Shown: positions 1-9,914, counted from the stretch's first letter. The stretch is 64,000 nucleotides of DNA from Branchiostoma floridae (GCF_000003815.2 NC_049987.1:1661299-1725298), one strand, 5' to 3'. Made by a program: numbers and translations. The notes: generated from the sequence alone by a model not told the origin.

Positions 1-784
1 AAACCAAATATTTGTATGATGCTTTGTTTTGTTTTGTTTTAGTTTGCGTAGACTGCACAGGCCGTCTCCTACGCGACGCCTTCGAATCTAAAACAATTAG
101 ACGTTGCATGCTATAGCTTTAGGATCTAAGTCCTGTTACGTTTTATGTCTTTGTATTTGAAACTCTACCATATACATGTATATCACTAAATTGTACTACA
201 TATTTCTTGGCAGTATTATGAAAATGCAGAGTTGGTGTCCGCTTCTGCCTCCTCACTGTAATTATAAAAGGCGTGTGCGCAGAAGCTTTTGAATAAACTG
301 TAGTATGACAAGATATCAAGGAGTAAAGTATTCAAAATCCATTAATTGAAGAAAAATTAGATTGATGACAGACGCTCACAGCTACCCCCAACTTTAAGCA
401 GCTTAAATAAAGCTTAAATAAACGACTTTAAACTCTCCTAATGGGCGTTTAAAAATATCGTATATGAAATAATTAAAATGAAAAGTAAAAGTAAAAGCGG
501 TGATTCTTTTAGTCAATACATACAAACTTTGTTGGCAAAACTGCGCAAATTAATGTCATATCTTTAAGGCAATGTTAAGTGTACCTTAACTAATATGTAA
601 AGTTATTTACATGTTTAAGTGGACTGAACGTTTTTCGTAAATGTGTCTTAAATATCGATTTTTAGTTGTGGCATTTACGACTTCTTAAATGTAGCTTAAC
701 GATAGCTTAATCATATTCAAATGTTTAAGCTTCATTTACGAATCCCATTAAGCGTGCTTAAATATTCAATTTGGTGCAGTGCGT
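1..784. other. AT-rich non-coding DNA
   Basis: I see no gene here. A polyadenylation-like AATAAA lies near 291. The stretch 395-770 is rich in GCTTAA/TTTAAGC words, which may be an old AT-rich element, but I could not define matching ends. The right edge at about 785 is where the long duplicated block begins inside a LINE. Confidence 0.5.
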
Positions 785-1064
785 CCTGAAGGGTATGTTC
801 AAGTGTTCTCAGCGTGGCTCGGTCACGTCTACTAGCTAGTGTTGGGATAGAGTCAACAGAAAGTCCAATGATTCTCATACAACGCTCTTGAACTGATTCA
901 AGAGAGTTCGAAAGATGATTTGGCAATCCTCCCCACACAGGGCTCGCGTACTCGAGGACTGGTCTGATGAACGTCAGGTAGATCTGGGATAAGACGTCTA
1001 CTGAGAGACCCGCCTTCTTAGGGATGCAAAGGTTCAATTCATTCACAGAATATTGCACATACAT
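785..1064 (-). pseudogene. LINE reverse transcriptase C-terminal fragment
   Basis: The minus strand encodes the part of a non-LTR retrotransposon ORF2 that follows the RT catalytic core. Diagnostic words are IYLTFIRPVLEYASPVWGG, then ESVQERCMRIIG and RRDRATLRTLEHTL, the thumb/connection pattern of CR1/Jockey-type LINEs. No RT active site is present, so this is a 5'-truncated remnant. The reading frame loses LINE similarity at about 785, exactly where the duplicated block ends. The copy at 16672-17085 continues for another 40 or so codons. The family assignment to CR1/Jockey is inferred from the motif pattern. Confidence 0.8.
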
Positions 1065-1120
1065 GTACTACTAGTGGACTTGGAGAACCCCTATGTTTCC
1101 CGAAGAACATCTGCGTAACA

Positions 1121-1475
1121 TCACATAGAACAGACTTAGTGGTGTGGTCAGAGGCCCATAAGACAGTCATCATCGTGGAGCTGACTGTGTCTTTGGAAGA
1201 AAACATGCAGAAACTGAAATACCAAGACCTTACAGATGAATGTAAACAGAGTGGCTGGAAGGTGCTACTATATATCCAGTTGAGGTAGGCTGCAGAGGGT
1301 TTCCTGGGTCTTCACTTGCTTGGTTCTGCAGGGAGATGGCAATAGGTAAGAAGGTGATAAGAAACATGGCTGAGGAAGGCTAGTTTCTGGCTTTGGATCA
1401 GGAGGAGGAAAGCACATGGGGAGAACACCAGAGAAGTGATTGAAGTCCAGTGCAGCATCTGGCAGTAAGACAGAA
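1121..1475 (+). pseudogene. PD-(D/E)XK-like endonuclease domain fragment
   Basis: Read with two small frameshifts, the plus strand gives TDLVVWSEAHKTVIIVELTV, then KYQDLTDECKQSGWKVLLY, YPVEVGCRGF and ASFWLWIRR. The order of (P/T)D, ELT and K followed by GW and EVGCRGF resembles the endonuclease-like tail seen in some metazoan retroelement polyproteins, where D, E and K form a PD-(D/E)XK site. The P of PD is T here. Frame changes occur near 1278 and 1380. It sits tail-to-tail with the minus-strand LINE fragment at 785-1064. The nuclease reading is inferred from motif spacing. The second copy (17140) has an extra 2-bp deletion, so this one is better preserved. Confidence 0.5.
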
Positions 1476-1489
1476 GGACGGTTCACATG

Positions 1490-1700
1490 TAGAAAGAAGG
1501 CCGCGAAGATCTTGACCAAGGAGTACATGCCGTCCAAGTCTAGCGGGGACGAGGTTCGGGATCCATGGAGGCTCAAGGTGAGGCGCCTCAAGCGCCTGAA
1601 AAAGAACCTGGACAAGGTATTCCTCCGTCAGGTACGCATCGGGAGCGCACTGTTGAGTTGTCCAGATTCCAATGGAGCACCTACGTGGGTTCCAAAGGAA
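1490..1700 (+). pseudogene. Acidic transposon-protein fragment (EYMPSKSS type)
   Basis: A plus-strand frame encodes AAKILTKEYMPSKSSGDEVR, followed by LKVRRLKRLKKNLDKVF. The same arrangement recurs at 8345-8512 (YMSSESSRNEVRDPSRLKVR, then LDLDKV) and, weaker, at 4770-4960 next to a MULE transposase fragment (FDLMSDEEND, then LNTLLEAM-like words). I take it to be the acidic linker region of a transposon-encoded protein. I do not know the family name. No start codon or splice sites can be defined, and the frame runs into the foldback element at 1728. Confidence 0.4.
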
Positions 1701-1727
1701 CAGACAAACGACGAGTTCGACGGTAGC

Positions 1728-2028
1728 GGTCTTAAAGCCCCGTTTACAAATCAAGAATTTAGCTCGGCCGAGGTGTCAGCGAGCTCTAAATTACGAGGAG
1801 GCATGAACCTGATGCCTACGAACAAATGGCAAGAGTTCGTCGGCATCAGGGTCATACCTCCTCGTAATTTAGAGCTCNNNNNNNNNNNNNNNNNNNNNNN
1901 NNNNNNNNNNNNNNNNNNNNNNNNNNNNNNNNNNNNNNNNNNNNNNNNNNNNNNNNNNNNNNNNNNNNNNNNNNNNNCTGACAACTCGGCCGGGCTAAAA
2001 TCTTGATTTGTAAACGGGGCTTTACGAC
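1728..2028 (+). mobile_element. Foldback (hairpin) element, copy 1, with assembly gap
   Basis: The two halves are near-perfect inverted repeats: AAAGCCCCGTTTACAAATCA near the left end matches the reverse complement of TGATTTGTAAACGGGGCTTT near the right end, and the inner arms also pair. Flanking hexamers GGTAGC (1722-1727) and AGTAGC (2029-2034) look like a 6-bp target duplication with one change. The 100-N gap (1878-1977) lies in the right arm. In the second copy (17747-17948) the corresponding position holds a single base, so the gap is probably artificial. There is no coding capacity; this is a non-autonomous MITE-like element. Confidence 0.75.
1878..1977. other. Assembly gap (100 N)
   Basis: The gap is exactly 100 N, the customary placeholder for unknown size. 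It falls in one arm of a long hairpin. The intact copy at 17747-17948 suggests essentially no sequence is missing. Confidence 0.99.
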
Positions 2029-2599
2029 AGTAGCCATATTGACGACAGCGGCATTATGGATATTTAGATAATGATTAGGCCCAAATAGGTAAATTGGAAG
2101 ATAACGGAGGAGAGAGAGGGCCTGTAGTTTTGAAGACTGTAGTACATGTAGTACTTTTTAAACGTTTCTAATTTCATCAATTTTACTTTGCCTGTTTTAT
2201 TACGTGTTTTAATAAGAGTTTTAACAACTTTCAGCTGCTAAATGGACAATTTTCGTACGCTTGATTTCTCAAAATTTCTAACACATCTTTAAATCAGTAC
2301 GCCCTCCCAAATTCATTACTTTTAGCTTTGGTTCTCGACTCTCCTGTATTCTCGGCCTAAGGAAGAAAAACAGGTTCAATGTATTCAAACCCAGTGGTAA
2401 TAAGAAAAAGATATTCAATATAGAAATGTCATAAGTCAGCAATTGTTCTGTTGCGTCATTGACATTTTTTGAATGACTTACATTTTAAAAATATAAATTT
2501 ACTTGCATTTTCATTGTGATTCGGGATTTTGAAAGCTCCATTCATGCAAAACAAACTAATGTAGATTGCAGTAGAATATGTGTTAATAGTACATATAGT

Positions 2600-2790
2600 A
2601 CTCTTTAGGCCGCAGCCCTACGAAGAAATTTGAATGTGTCCTTATTGTTTATAATTTATGTGAATGATATACCTAACTGTGTCCTTACATGTCAGATTGC
2701 ATTTTATGCCGACGATACTGTACTATGTGTCTTCTATCCTGACCTAGTAAGTATTCAACTGCATTACAATCTGACACTATTTTTTTTTAA
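2600..2790 (+). pseudogene. LINE RT fragment with YADD box
   Basis: The plus strand encodes LLFIIYVNDIPNC followed by IAFYADDTVLCVFYP. These are the RT palm motifs LLFxIYxNDxP and the catalytic FYADDT, typical of CR1/Jockey-type LINEs. Only about 60 codons are recognisable, and the frame decays downstream into a poly-T stretch near 2783. The copy at 18548-18695 has YADDTVLYV and one extra T. It cannot belong to the same RT as the GVPQGS piece at 3487, because that motif should precede YADD but lies downstream. Confidence 0.8.
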
Positions 2791-2834
2791 GTCTATCGTC
2801 TTTCCAAACGAATTATTGTTAAGTCAGTATAATG

Positions 2835-3260
2835 TTAGATTTCACAATTGCAGATTGTGACTACCGGTATTATGCTAGCTTCATTGGTAATTTCTAGGCG
2901 CTGCAAGGAGGTACTTGCGGGACGACATGGTGCGGAGAGAATGGCAGAAGGGTTTTGCCGCCTGGGATATTCCCCTTTTTTTGTCAACACGGAGTTCTCT
3001 ACAGGTTTGAGGCCATGCACAGCTGTGTGTCTCCACACCATCCATTCGAGATCCTCCAGACGTGCTTAACAATTTAACTGACCCAAGATTCGTGGTGTAG
3101 AGGTATGCCATGAACAGGGATCCTTGTAGGTAGATTCCACCTCCCGGATGCCCCATTGGATACTGTATGGACAGCTAGAGTGATACTTTGGGCAAAGAGT
3201 CCATCAACTCACAGGCCAATGAACAAGCAAACTCGGTCTCATCAGGATACAGTCACAGCT
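2835..3260. repeat. Unclassified repeat shared with 9915-10360
   Basis: This segment (GACTACCGGTATTATG..., then GTATGCCATGAACAGGGATC...) has a diverged relative at 9915-10360, and a short part recurs near 19895-19960. Both strands contain open frames of 70-90 codons, but these are not conserved between the relatives. I therefore treat it as non-coding repeat DNA lying upstream of the zinc-finger fragments. In both locations it is followed by RT and then zinc-finger sequence, so it probably belongs to one older composite unit. Confidence 0.5.
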
Positions 3261-3486
3261 GGCGTAAATGTCTCAGTTCAACTTCATGTTACACACATGT
3301 TTGTTGCTGGAGATAAAGAATATTGATCTGCATGAGAACTGGATCCTGGAGGGGGAGTCCAACAACCAAGTTTCTCTTACCCTTGGGGACAAATTGACAA
3401 CCCACCAGCAACAAGTCAGAGAGGGCACACTAATAAATAAGAGGGGTAGAAGACGATGTGACAGACAGGGAGCAATGTATCCATAT

Positions 3487-3597
3487 TAACTGTACAAACT
3501 CTTATTCCATGGAAGTACCTTGCGGTGTTCCTCAGGGGAGCTGTTTAGGGCCACTCCTGTTTACAATCTACACGAACGATTTGCCACTTCGCCTTTT
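3487..3597 (+). pseudogene. LINE RT fragment with GVPQGS box
   Basis: The plus strand encodes EVPCGVPQGSCLGPLLFTIY followed by TNDLPL. This is the conserved RT block GVPQGSxLGPLLFxIYxNDLP of non-LTR retrotransposons. RT similarity stops at about 3590, where the sequence passes directly into a zinc-finger-like frame. That makes it a short truncated insertion or a recombination junction. An almost identical copy lies at 19407-19517. Confidence 0.85.
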
Positions 3598-4026
3598 CAG
3601 CAGCCGCGTCCCTGACCGCTCACAAAAGGTGACACACAGGATAAGCCACACTAGTGCACGGAGTGTGCAGGACGTTTCGGGACACGCTGACTCACACAGG
3701 AAGAAAACCTACAAAATATGTGAGTACTACAAAAGACACATTGCAAGGTTGTGGACCCTGACAACGCACACCATGCCTCACACAGTGAAGAAGCCTTACA
3801 GGAGGACTCACGTCACACAGGGGAGGAGCCGTACGGGGGTGAAAAATGCGGAAAAGCGTTTGCACAGCTGGCTGTCTTGAGAGATCACATCAGAACTGAC
3901 ACAACGGAGTAGCCTTACACATGTGAAAAGTGCACGACAGCTTTCAAGACCCGCGCATCTCTATTTGTACATAGGAGGGTCAACGAGGGAGAGAACATGT
4001 GTGGGATGTGCGGCATGCGGTTTGTC
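3595..4026 (+). pseudogene. Decayed C2H2 zinc-finger gene fragment
   Basis: Allowing frameshifts and stops, the plus strand reads SAAASLTAHKR, then CGKAFAQLAVLRDHIRTDT, CEKCTTAFKTRASLFVHRR and a final CGMCGMRF. These are C2H2 fingers with TGEKPY-like linkers (here HTGEEPY and similar). Stops follow the linker near 3911 and at 4026. It is a pseudogene of a KRAB-less C2H2 array. A paralogue at 10905-11275 keeps an unbroken stretch of two fingers. Downstream the two copies also share a 3'-UTR-like region with AATAAA signals near 4411 and 11477. Confidence 0.8.
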
Positions 4027-4097
4027 TAAACTAAAACTAAAACCTCCTGAAGCACCTGGGGACCGACATCTTGGGGTTTGAATAGTTTTAATCTTTT

Positions 4098-4215
4098 CAT
4101 TTAGTTTACTTTAGTTCTTGTTCATTTTAGTTTAGTTTAGTTCAGTTCTTGCTATTTTAGTTTAGTTTAGTTCAGTTTAGTTTAGTTTAGTTTAGTTCAG
4201 TTCAGTTCAGTTCTT
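4098..4215. repeat. Pentanucleotide repeat (TTTAG)n/(TTCAG)n
   Basis: Interspersed TTTAG and TTCAG units run through this stretch in the 3' flank of the zinc-finger fragment. The paralogous position at 11335-11385 has only a few units, so the array expanded in this copy. Confidence 0.9.
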
Positions 4216-4769
4216 GTTCAGTTGTACTGGTTCCATTGTACACTGGCGTCGTTAATGTTCCGTGGTATTGCCTTCGTTGAAAGACCGCTGTATTGTCTTA
4301 AAATTCCATTGTACACCATCTGAAACTAGCAGACGAGAGTTTTGTACAGTTACAGTTTTGTAACTAAGTATGTTTAGCCGTATAAAAGAAATATCGAGGA
4401 AATGTCTAAAATAAAATACATTCTGTTATTTACAAACTTCCATTTGTCATGGCGTTCTTGGACCTATCATTATCATTTAGTCTAGGTAAGATCAAGTCAG
4501 AGTTAGAAAGAAATAGTTTCACAAGGATTTAAAATAAGATACACAGCTCATGCAATCGCAAGAACGCCTGTGTCGCTATATTTGATGGCCTCACGTTAAC
4601 AGCGTGTCAAAGTTCGTTCCCTTTTTCTAAAATGCTCGAAGCTACATGAACTGTTGTTTCTGTTTTATTTCTTCGTATGTCGATTATTTCACTGTCTAGC
4701 TTCTAAAGACAGGGGAGGCAGTGACAGAGACAGTGATACAGACTGTTGAAGAGAAGACCCTGTAAGCTG

Positions 4770-5770
4770 GGGTCACATTTGACCTCATGTCGGATGAGGA
4801 GAATGATGGGGTAGAAGACCAGTGTTGCCGCTGAAGCCTCCGGCCTTTAGAAGCGCTGAGCTCAACACCCTCTGGAGGCCATGCTGAAGGTTGACAAGAA
4901 GTACCGGGCATCACACATGCCACGGGTACAAAGAGACGGTGCTGTGAGTGACAGGACCCACCCTGAACGGACCATTCAAACTGTACCGGGCACCCTTCAT
5001 GAAGTTGCTCACCATCAGCGTATTCATCAGGAAGGACGACTGCAAGTAGAGCATCCCCATAGTGCTCGTCCTGACGAGCAGCAAGTGAAGAAGAACTATA
5101 AGAAAGTGCTGAAGAATGTATCAGACATCCTCCAGGGGATACCAAGTGTCAAACGTGCCATGATGGACTTTGTGGCCGGCCATGGCACATGTTCTACCCG
5201 ACGTTAGACTGACTGGCTGCATGTTCCATTGGACCCAGTGCGTGTGGAGGAAAATCCAAGAGGTCGGGCTGCAGACCACGTACTTCCAAAAAGGCAGCTC
5301 GCAAGTACCTGAGGAAGGCGATTTCGTTGCCTTTTCTGCCTGCAGATCAGATCGCCACCGAATGCAAGGCCCTGAAGGTACAGTCAACCCCAGCCCCCAT
5401 CACTTTGCCCCAGTATATCAACAAAAACTGGATTGACTCGTCTCTGCACCCTCCGGCGACATGGAGTGTCTACATGAAGACGATCAGAACAAACAACGAT
5501 GTCGAGGGATGGCACAACGCCCTCAACAAGAGAGCGACTGGGGAGAGAAACCTGCCGTAACAGTTCTACTTGCTTGTCCCCCACCTGTAGAAGGAAGCGG
5601 CCCTGATGCATCTCAACATCAGACTTGTTAAAAACAAACAAAAACTACCCTGTTGTCAAAGAAAGGGCAGCAGGAATGCGCAAAGAAGATTTTCAAGCTA
5701 TGAACCAGTATGAGAACAGAGGGAAGACTGCCCGCGAGCTACTGACAGCGTGTAGCCACTACTCTCCGAG
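4770..5770 (+). pseudogene. MULE transposase fragment 1 (C-terminal half)
   Basis: In three shifted frames the plus strand gives an acidic segment (FDLMSDEEND), then KKNYKKVLKNVSDILQG and AMMDF, then GCMFHWTQCVWRKIQEVGL (5215-5273). It continues with ATWSVYMKTIRTNNDVEGWH and ALNKRATGERNLP, and ends NQYENRGKTARELLTACS near 5755. The xFHWTQ block and the NNDVEGWHN block are typical of MULE (Mutator-like) DDE transposases. Several frameshifts and a stop near 5560 show it is dead. It abuts a second MULE fragment at about 5790 in the same orientation. Confidence 0.82.
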
Positions 5771-5789
5771 CCGCACGTCATTTTACAGG

Positions 5790-6521
5790 GTAAGACCTTT
5801 TCACCGGACAATTTTCAGTAGTGGCAGGATGTGCAAATACGTCGTAAATAATGAACTTGTGAATATTGATTCCCTTGTGAGAGCAGCCGATCGCCACAAG
5901 CAGAAGCTCAGGCCCGACGAGACGAAAGATTTGAACTTCGAGATTGATGTACGTACCGCCGTCATAGCTCATAGGGATGTCCGGGTGCGCCAAGGGGATA
6001 GTGAACGCCGTCACCTGGTCTTTGGGACCGACACACAGCTGTACCACCTGGCAGACGCAAAGACCTGGCGATTGGACGGAACATTCAGGCTGTCTTGGAC
6101 GCCCTTTATGCAGTTGTTCATCATCAGGAAGGAGTACTGTATGAAGAGCGTCCATGTGGTGTTCGTGCTCATGAGCAGGCTAGAGAAAAAGGACTACAAG
6201 AAAGTTCTGCAAAATGTATTCGACATCCTGCTGAAGGCCTCAAAAGTAAAACCTGCCATGATGGACTTTGAAAAGGCCGTGTGGTCGGCAATGGCACATG
6301 TCCAGCCCGATGTCAGGCTGATTGTTCCACTAGACGCAGTTGAATTTGTATTTCAAATGCATGTAAGCATGGTGAATAGGTTGTACTTCAAATGTAGACA
6401 TTTTCAAATCGGTTTCCTTTTTCTTAGCTTTTGCAACGGTCTGACAGGAGGAGATGGTCTCTCAATGAAGGCAACAGGAATCCCTGACTTTAACCCATCG
6501 GATGGCTGGATGAGCAGGTAG
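5790..6521 (+). pseudogene. MULE transposase fragment 2 (N-terminal and catalytic part)
   Basis: A long plus-strand frame encodes CKYVVNNELVNIDSLVRAAD, then LFGTD-like and AKTWRLDGTFRLSWTPFMQL, MSRLEKKDYKKVLQNVFDIL and MMDFEKAVWSAMAHVQPDV. The DGTF Asp and the MDFEKA Asp are the first two catalytic positions of the MULE DDE fold. The C-terminal FHWTQ part that should follow is missing after about 6330, where the frame continues into unrelated sequence. Fragment 1 carries the complementary C-terminal part, but the fragments are out of order and overlap in content, so they are separate copies. The open frame of 298 codons crosses the junction between them. Confidence 0.82.
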
Positions 6522-7400
6522 AAGAAACGTATCAACATCGTCGATCTTGAAGCGACCGCATGGTAAAAAAAGACAAAACTAATGTAACGTGTACAATTGG
6601 ACTTATACCCTGGTTATCACCGTATCCGCACATTGTACAAGTTAAACTGCTGTTGAATTTTTTATTCAATCAAGCAAATTTTTTGTTTGCAATTGTATAG
6701 AACTCAGCAGACTGTCTTCTTGGTTTCTGCATATTAATTCTCTTAAAACTTTTCTTTGGAATGTTCTCTTGTGAGATGAATTCATCTTCAAATTGCAGGC
6801 GTGTATCAAAGGCTTCCATCGCAGTTTGACCATGAGCAATTGACCCCAAGCCACCAAACCATCTCGACAGCAAAGAAGACGAGCGCAGCTTCAATTGCCC
6901 TGTCTCTAAATATCAGGATAGTCACCAAAGCGACTCCCCTGACTCTTAGAGAGGGGAGCAGACCCCCCCCCCCATAACCACCGGCCTCACCAACCGCGTG
7001 GGTGCGTTAGAGGGTCAGGTAGCCACTCTCATCCTTCAGGTGGCGATCTTGACGGTGAGTAAGTCTATTGAGTTTAAGTTGATAAGTATATATAACGCTT
7101 CTACAGCGTCTGCCTGGTAAACCGGGTGATGACTGCTGCCGCTTACTCTAAAAACTTGCCGCACAGGAAGGGTAGCAGACTAGCCCCACCACCACTCGGC
7201 GACCGCTTTTGCCGAGTTAACCGCGTGAGGATCGCCGTCGCTCACTCTACAGCCATGCTGGACAGAGGGCAGCAGACCTCCCCCACCACTTATGCAATCA
7301 TCAATATGGATTTCTAAAAAAATATATTTTACATACATGGCGTTCTTAAAACTTGTTGACAAAATAACTATATTTTAAAAAAATAACGAGTACACTATAC
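6522..7400. other. No confident gene; poly-C tract and weak coding relics
   Basis: A run of 13 C lies at about 6961-6973. A plus-strand stretch near 6980-7060 reads TGLTNRVGALEGQVATL, heptad-like and possibly a coiled coil from a transposon ORF, but it is too short to assign. Nothing else is recognisable. Confidence 0.4.
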
Positions 7401-7405
7401 GAACA

Positions 7406-7730
7406 TTTCTGGATATTTTAAAAGCTCTTGACACTGTAAATCACAATATACTTCTAAACAAGCTATCAAATATGGATTTACCGGCTCAGCTCTTCAATGG
7501 ACTATTTGACTAACAGAAAACAATAACTGTCTAAACAAAATAATATTCCTCCGAAAATGGCTTGACATGTCGTCATCCGCAAGGGTCCATTCTTGTCCTG
7601 CTCTTATTTATAGTTTATGCTAATGATCTTGCATGCGTATCAACCAAATTATTTGCAAACAGCGGCGAAACATTAATATTCGTATATGGAAGATAGCTAG
7701 TTAGTACACTATTTCACGTGCCAAAAGGCA
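7406..7730 (+). pseudogene. LINE RT fragment (FLDxxKAxDTVNHNIL box)
   Basis: The plus strand encodes FLDILKALDTVNHNILLNKL, then after one stop HPQGSILVLLLFIVYANDL. These correspond to RT motif A (FLDLSKAFDTVNH, with the catalytic Asp retained) and motif B (GVPQGSILGPLLFIVYxNDL). The expected YADD is replaced by a degenerate FANSGETLIF. It is a decayed non-LTR RT with internal stops. I see no endonuclease domain or tail. Confidence 0.8.
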
Positions 7731-7799
7731 AGTTAACAAGCAATACACTAAACAGCTTAAAGCAGCGGCACCCAGCGTCAAATTAAATATCGGACAAGT

Positions 7800-8275
7800 C
7801 TAGCAGGAACAAAACAATGATGTCATTGTACGTAAAGGGACCCCTGAATCTGATAAAAAGTATGAACAAATTCAGCTGGCAATGGGCATTGATACAACAG
7901 AGAATGCCAAAAAGAACGCACGCGAATGATCAGCTCAAGAGGCCTACAAAAAGCGTAAGGAGAAGCGGAAGGTTGGCGCTGCAACAGTAGTAAACTGGGG
8001 ACTTGGATGGTACAAACGACAATGCGAATTAACTACCTGATGAAAAGAAGGTCAGTTGGAGAGCATATGTCTTGGAAAAGTGTGTGCACAACAAGAAAGG
8101 GGAACCTGCTAAAACGGTGACAAATGATTCAGGACTGGTTAGTGCAAGAGGGGTTCAACGTACACAGCTTAAGACACACGGGAAGTATGCTAACTTCACG
8201 CCAGGGCACCGCCGGAGGAAAAAGCGCATTCCCAAATCAGGATATGTGTCCATGCCAACACCCCGTAGAGTCTAG
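7800..8275 (+). pseudogene. Uncharacterised lysine-rich coding relic
   Basis: Two plus-strand frames look coding: SDKKYEQIQLAMGIDTTENA continuing into QEAYKKRKEKRKVGAATVV with one stop (7821-8000), and an open frame 8072-8275 with VLEKCVHNKKGEPAKT and a basic C-terminus. The composition (Lys/Glu-rich, low codon randomness) suggests a transposon-encoded protein. It lies just upstream of the acidic fragment at 8345, and the pair may be one decayed ORF. I do not recognise the family. Confidence 0.35.
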
Positions 8276-8344
8276 GAAATGAAGAAGAGTATGGAAATTT
8301 AAGTGAAACGGAGGAGCAAGGTTCTCAACTTGTGCAAAATGGAA

Positions 8345-8512
8345 AAATGGATGGAGGTGAATCTGACCGCGGAGATTCTAACCAAGCAGTACATGTCGTC
8401 TGAGTCCAGCAGGAACGAGGTACGGGATCCATCGCGGCTCAAAGTGAGACCCTTGGGAGTCGAAGTCCCCCTCAAGTGCCTAAAATTAGACCTGGACAAG
8501 GTATATGTGTCC
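8345..8512 (+). pseudogene. Acidic transposon-protein fragment, third copy
   Basis: The frame encodes AEILTKQYMSSESSRNEVRD followed by SRLKVRPL and LDLDKVY. It aligns with 1497-1620 and 17516-17640 but is clearly more diverged, with an extra segment between the KVRPL and LDKV words. The family is unknown to me. Confidence 0.4.
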
Positions 8513-8530
8513 TACACATATACGCGATGA

Positions 8531-9914
8531 CAGAGCGTAAATCAAAACAGAACATCCCTAATTTACAGCTACTTCACTAACATCGCAAAAAGAACAATCG
8601 AGCTAAATATTACTAAGGAAGCATAATATTCGTCTTCAAAGAACGATACAAACATTATAATATCATTAAATAGGTCTCGAAAAAACATTATAATATCATC
8701 AAATTGGTCGCGAATTCTTGGATTATCCAAAGACCTGTTTATTTGTTCTGTTTGCATCAGGCTAGACTCATCTACAACAAATAAATATGCCAAAACCACG
8801 AGTTAATAGGATAAGAAAAGAAGCGGAGCAACAGGCAAGTTACTGAGGTGAATATTCTCGAAAGAAGTCGCTAAAACAGCCAAGTTATTATTACGTACAA
8901 CATAACGAACATATCATCACAATATTACTTCCTACAAACAATGGTATCGAACTTAGTGTGAAGAACTCAGGCAAAACACGGGGGCGAAAACGGTCATCAC
9001 ATCAAAACTAGGTTTGTTGACACCCAAACCAAACAGAAGACTCGTCCCCCACCGTACCGACGTCCAGACGCGGCGTGGCGTTTCCAGTTTTCTCTCCCTA
9101 GTGGTTAGGCAGGTAAAGGTTTGGACGTGACTGATACTAAAGCTCTTCTGATGCATTTTCGGTGAGAGCTCAGAGGGAAATGGGAGTTGTATTTTATAGG
9201 AGTAGAACTATCCGGGGGTGTTTTCTTTCTCTTTGCGACTATAGTTACCGTGTTGCGAGACAGATTTCTTATATATGACCTGTGGTCCATCTGCCGGCAT
9301 GGAGGTCAACATCCTCAGGTGCGGTTTGTGTTTGGCTGTAATTTTTCGCGTTGACATGCTTAGTAACCGATGTTAACATCGTCTTTGTATGTTAGAATGC
9401 CACAGGTACCGGTAGAACAGCCGGCAACCCCGCAGCAGAGGTTGGGGGGCGATGAGAGCAGCACATCCGCAGCCAGTGTTGTTGGTAACTAAATGAGTTC
9501 AGGACGTGGCCTTGTAAACACGAGAACTCCATTTTCATGACGCCTGATAATTTTGAACATCGAAGAGGTTATCTAGGTGAAGAGAATGTTTAAATATTAT
9601 TTCAGGACGAAAGTTTAGTTCTAGTACCGCATGGTGTTTTGTGTTATGTGTTCTTATACGCTGGTCATTGCCATTTCATTATCGTCCAGCAACAGAGAGG
9701 CGGGGTTTGTTTTTTGGGATAGTGATTGCATAGGTCTATCATATTGAATGCACATGTAATTGGATTCGTCCCGACCTATGTTCTGACAAAATAGAATTTG
9801 TTCTCCTCTGCATATGGAACGACTGCGAAAGGTCACCTGCGCTGTTTTCCAGACCCCGGGTTCCGGTAACAGACGACATTTATCGGAGATGTGTCACCAA
9901 GAGATGATGTAAGA
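8531..9914. other. No gene recognised
   Basis: This is AT-rich sequence with only short chance frames. A 31-codon plus-strand frame at 9397-9492 starts with ATG (MPQVPVEQPATPQQRLGGDE) and ends in TAA. It is low-complexity and cannot be assigned. Confidence 0.4.

Larger units (their letters stand above)
786..3744 (+). repeat. Long direct duplication, copy 1
   Basis: This block is repeated almost base for base at 16806-19664 in the same orientation, about 16 kb away. By eye I count about 12-15 differences outside the N gap, including single-base changes, a 2-bp indel near 1188 and homopolymer changes. Identity is therefore well above 99%. The left edge lies within a LINE RT tail and the right edge within a C2H2 zinc-finger fragment; the flanks are unrelated. 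The length difference is explained by the 100 N inside copy 1. It is either a recent segmental duplication or an assembly duplication. Confidence 0.92.

Noticed and set aside
395-784. A MITE bounded by GCTTAA-rich ends
   Set aside because: I could not find matching terminal inverted repeats or a target duplication; the similarity is limited to a short AT-rich word.
1268-1754. Two minus-strand frames of 115 and 118 codons opposite the PD-(D/E)XK-like and acidic fragments
   Set aside because: They lie antisense to frames with recognisable motifs and show no domains; duplicated only because the whole block is duplicated.
2835-3156. Minus-strand frames in the unclassified repeat
   Set aside because: Frames are not preserved in the diverged relative at 9915-10360.
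6961-6973. Poly-C and poly-G tracts here and at 15747, 23827, 32010, 59581 as regulatory signals
   Set aside because: Homopolymers at transposon ends and elsewhere vary easily and may include sequencing error; no regulatory role is supported.
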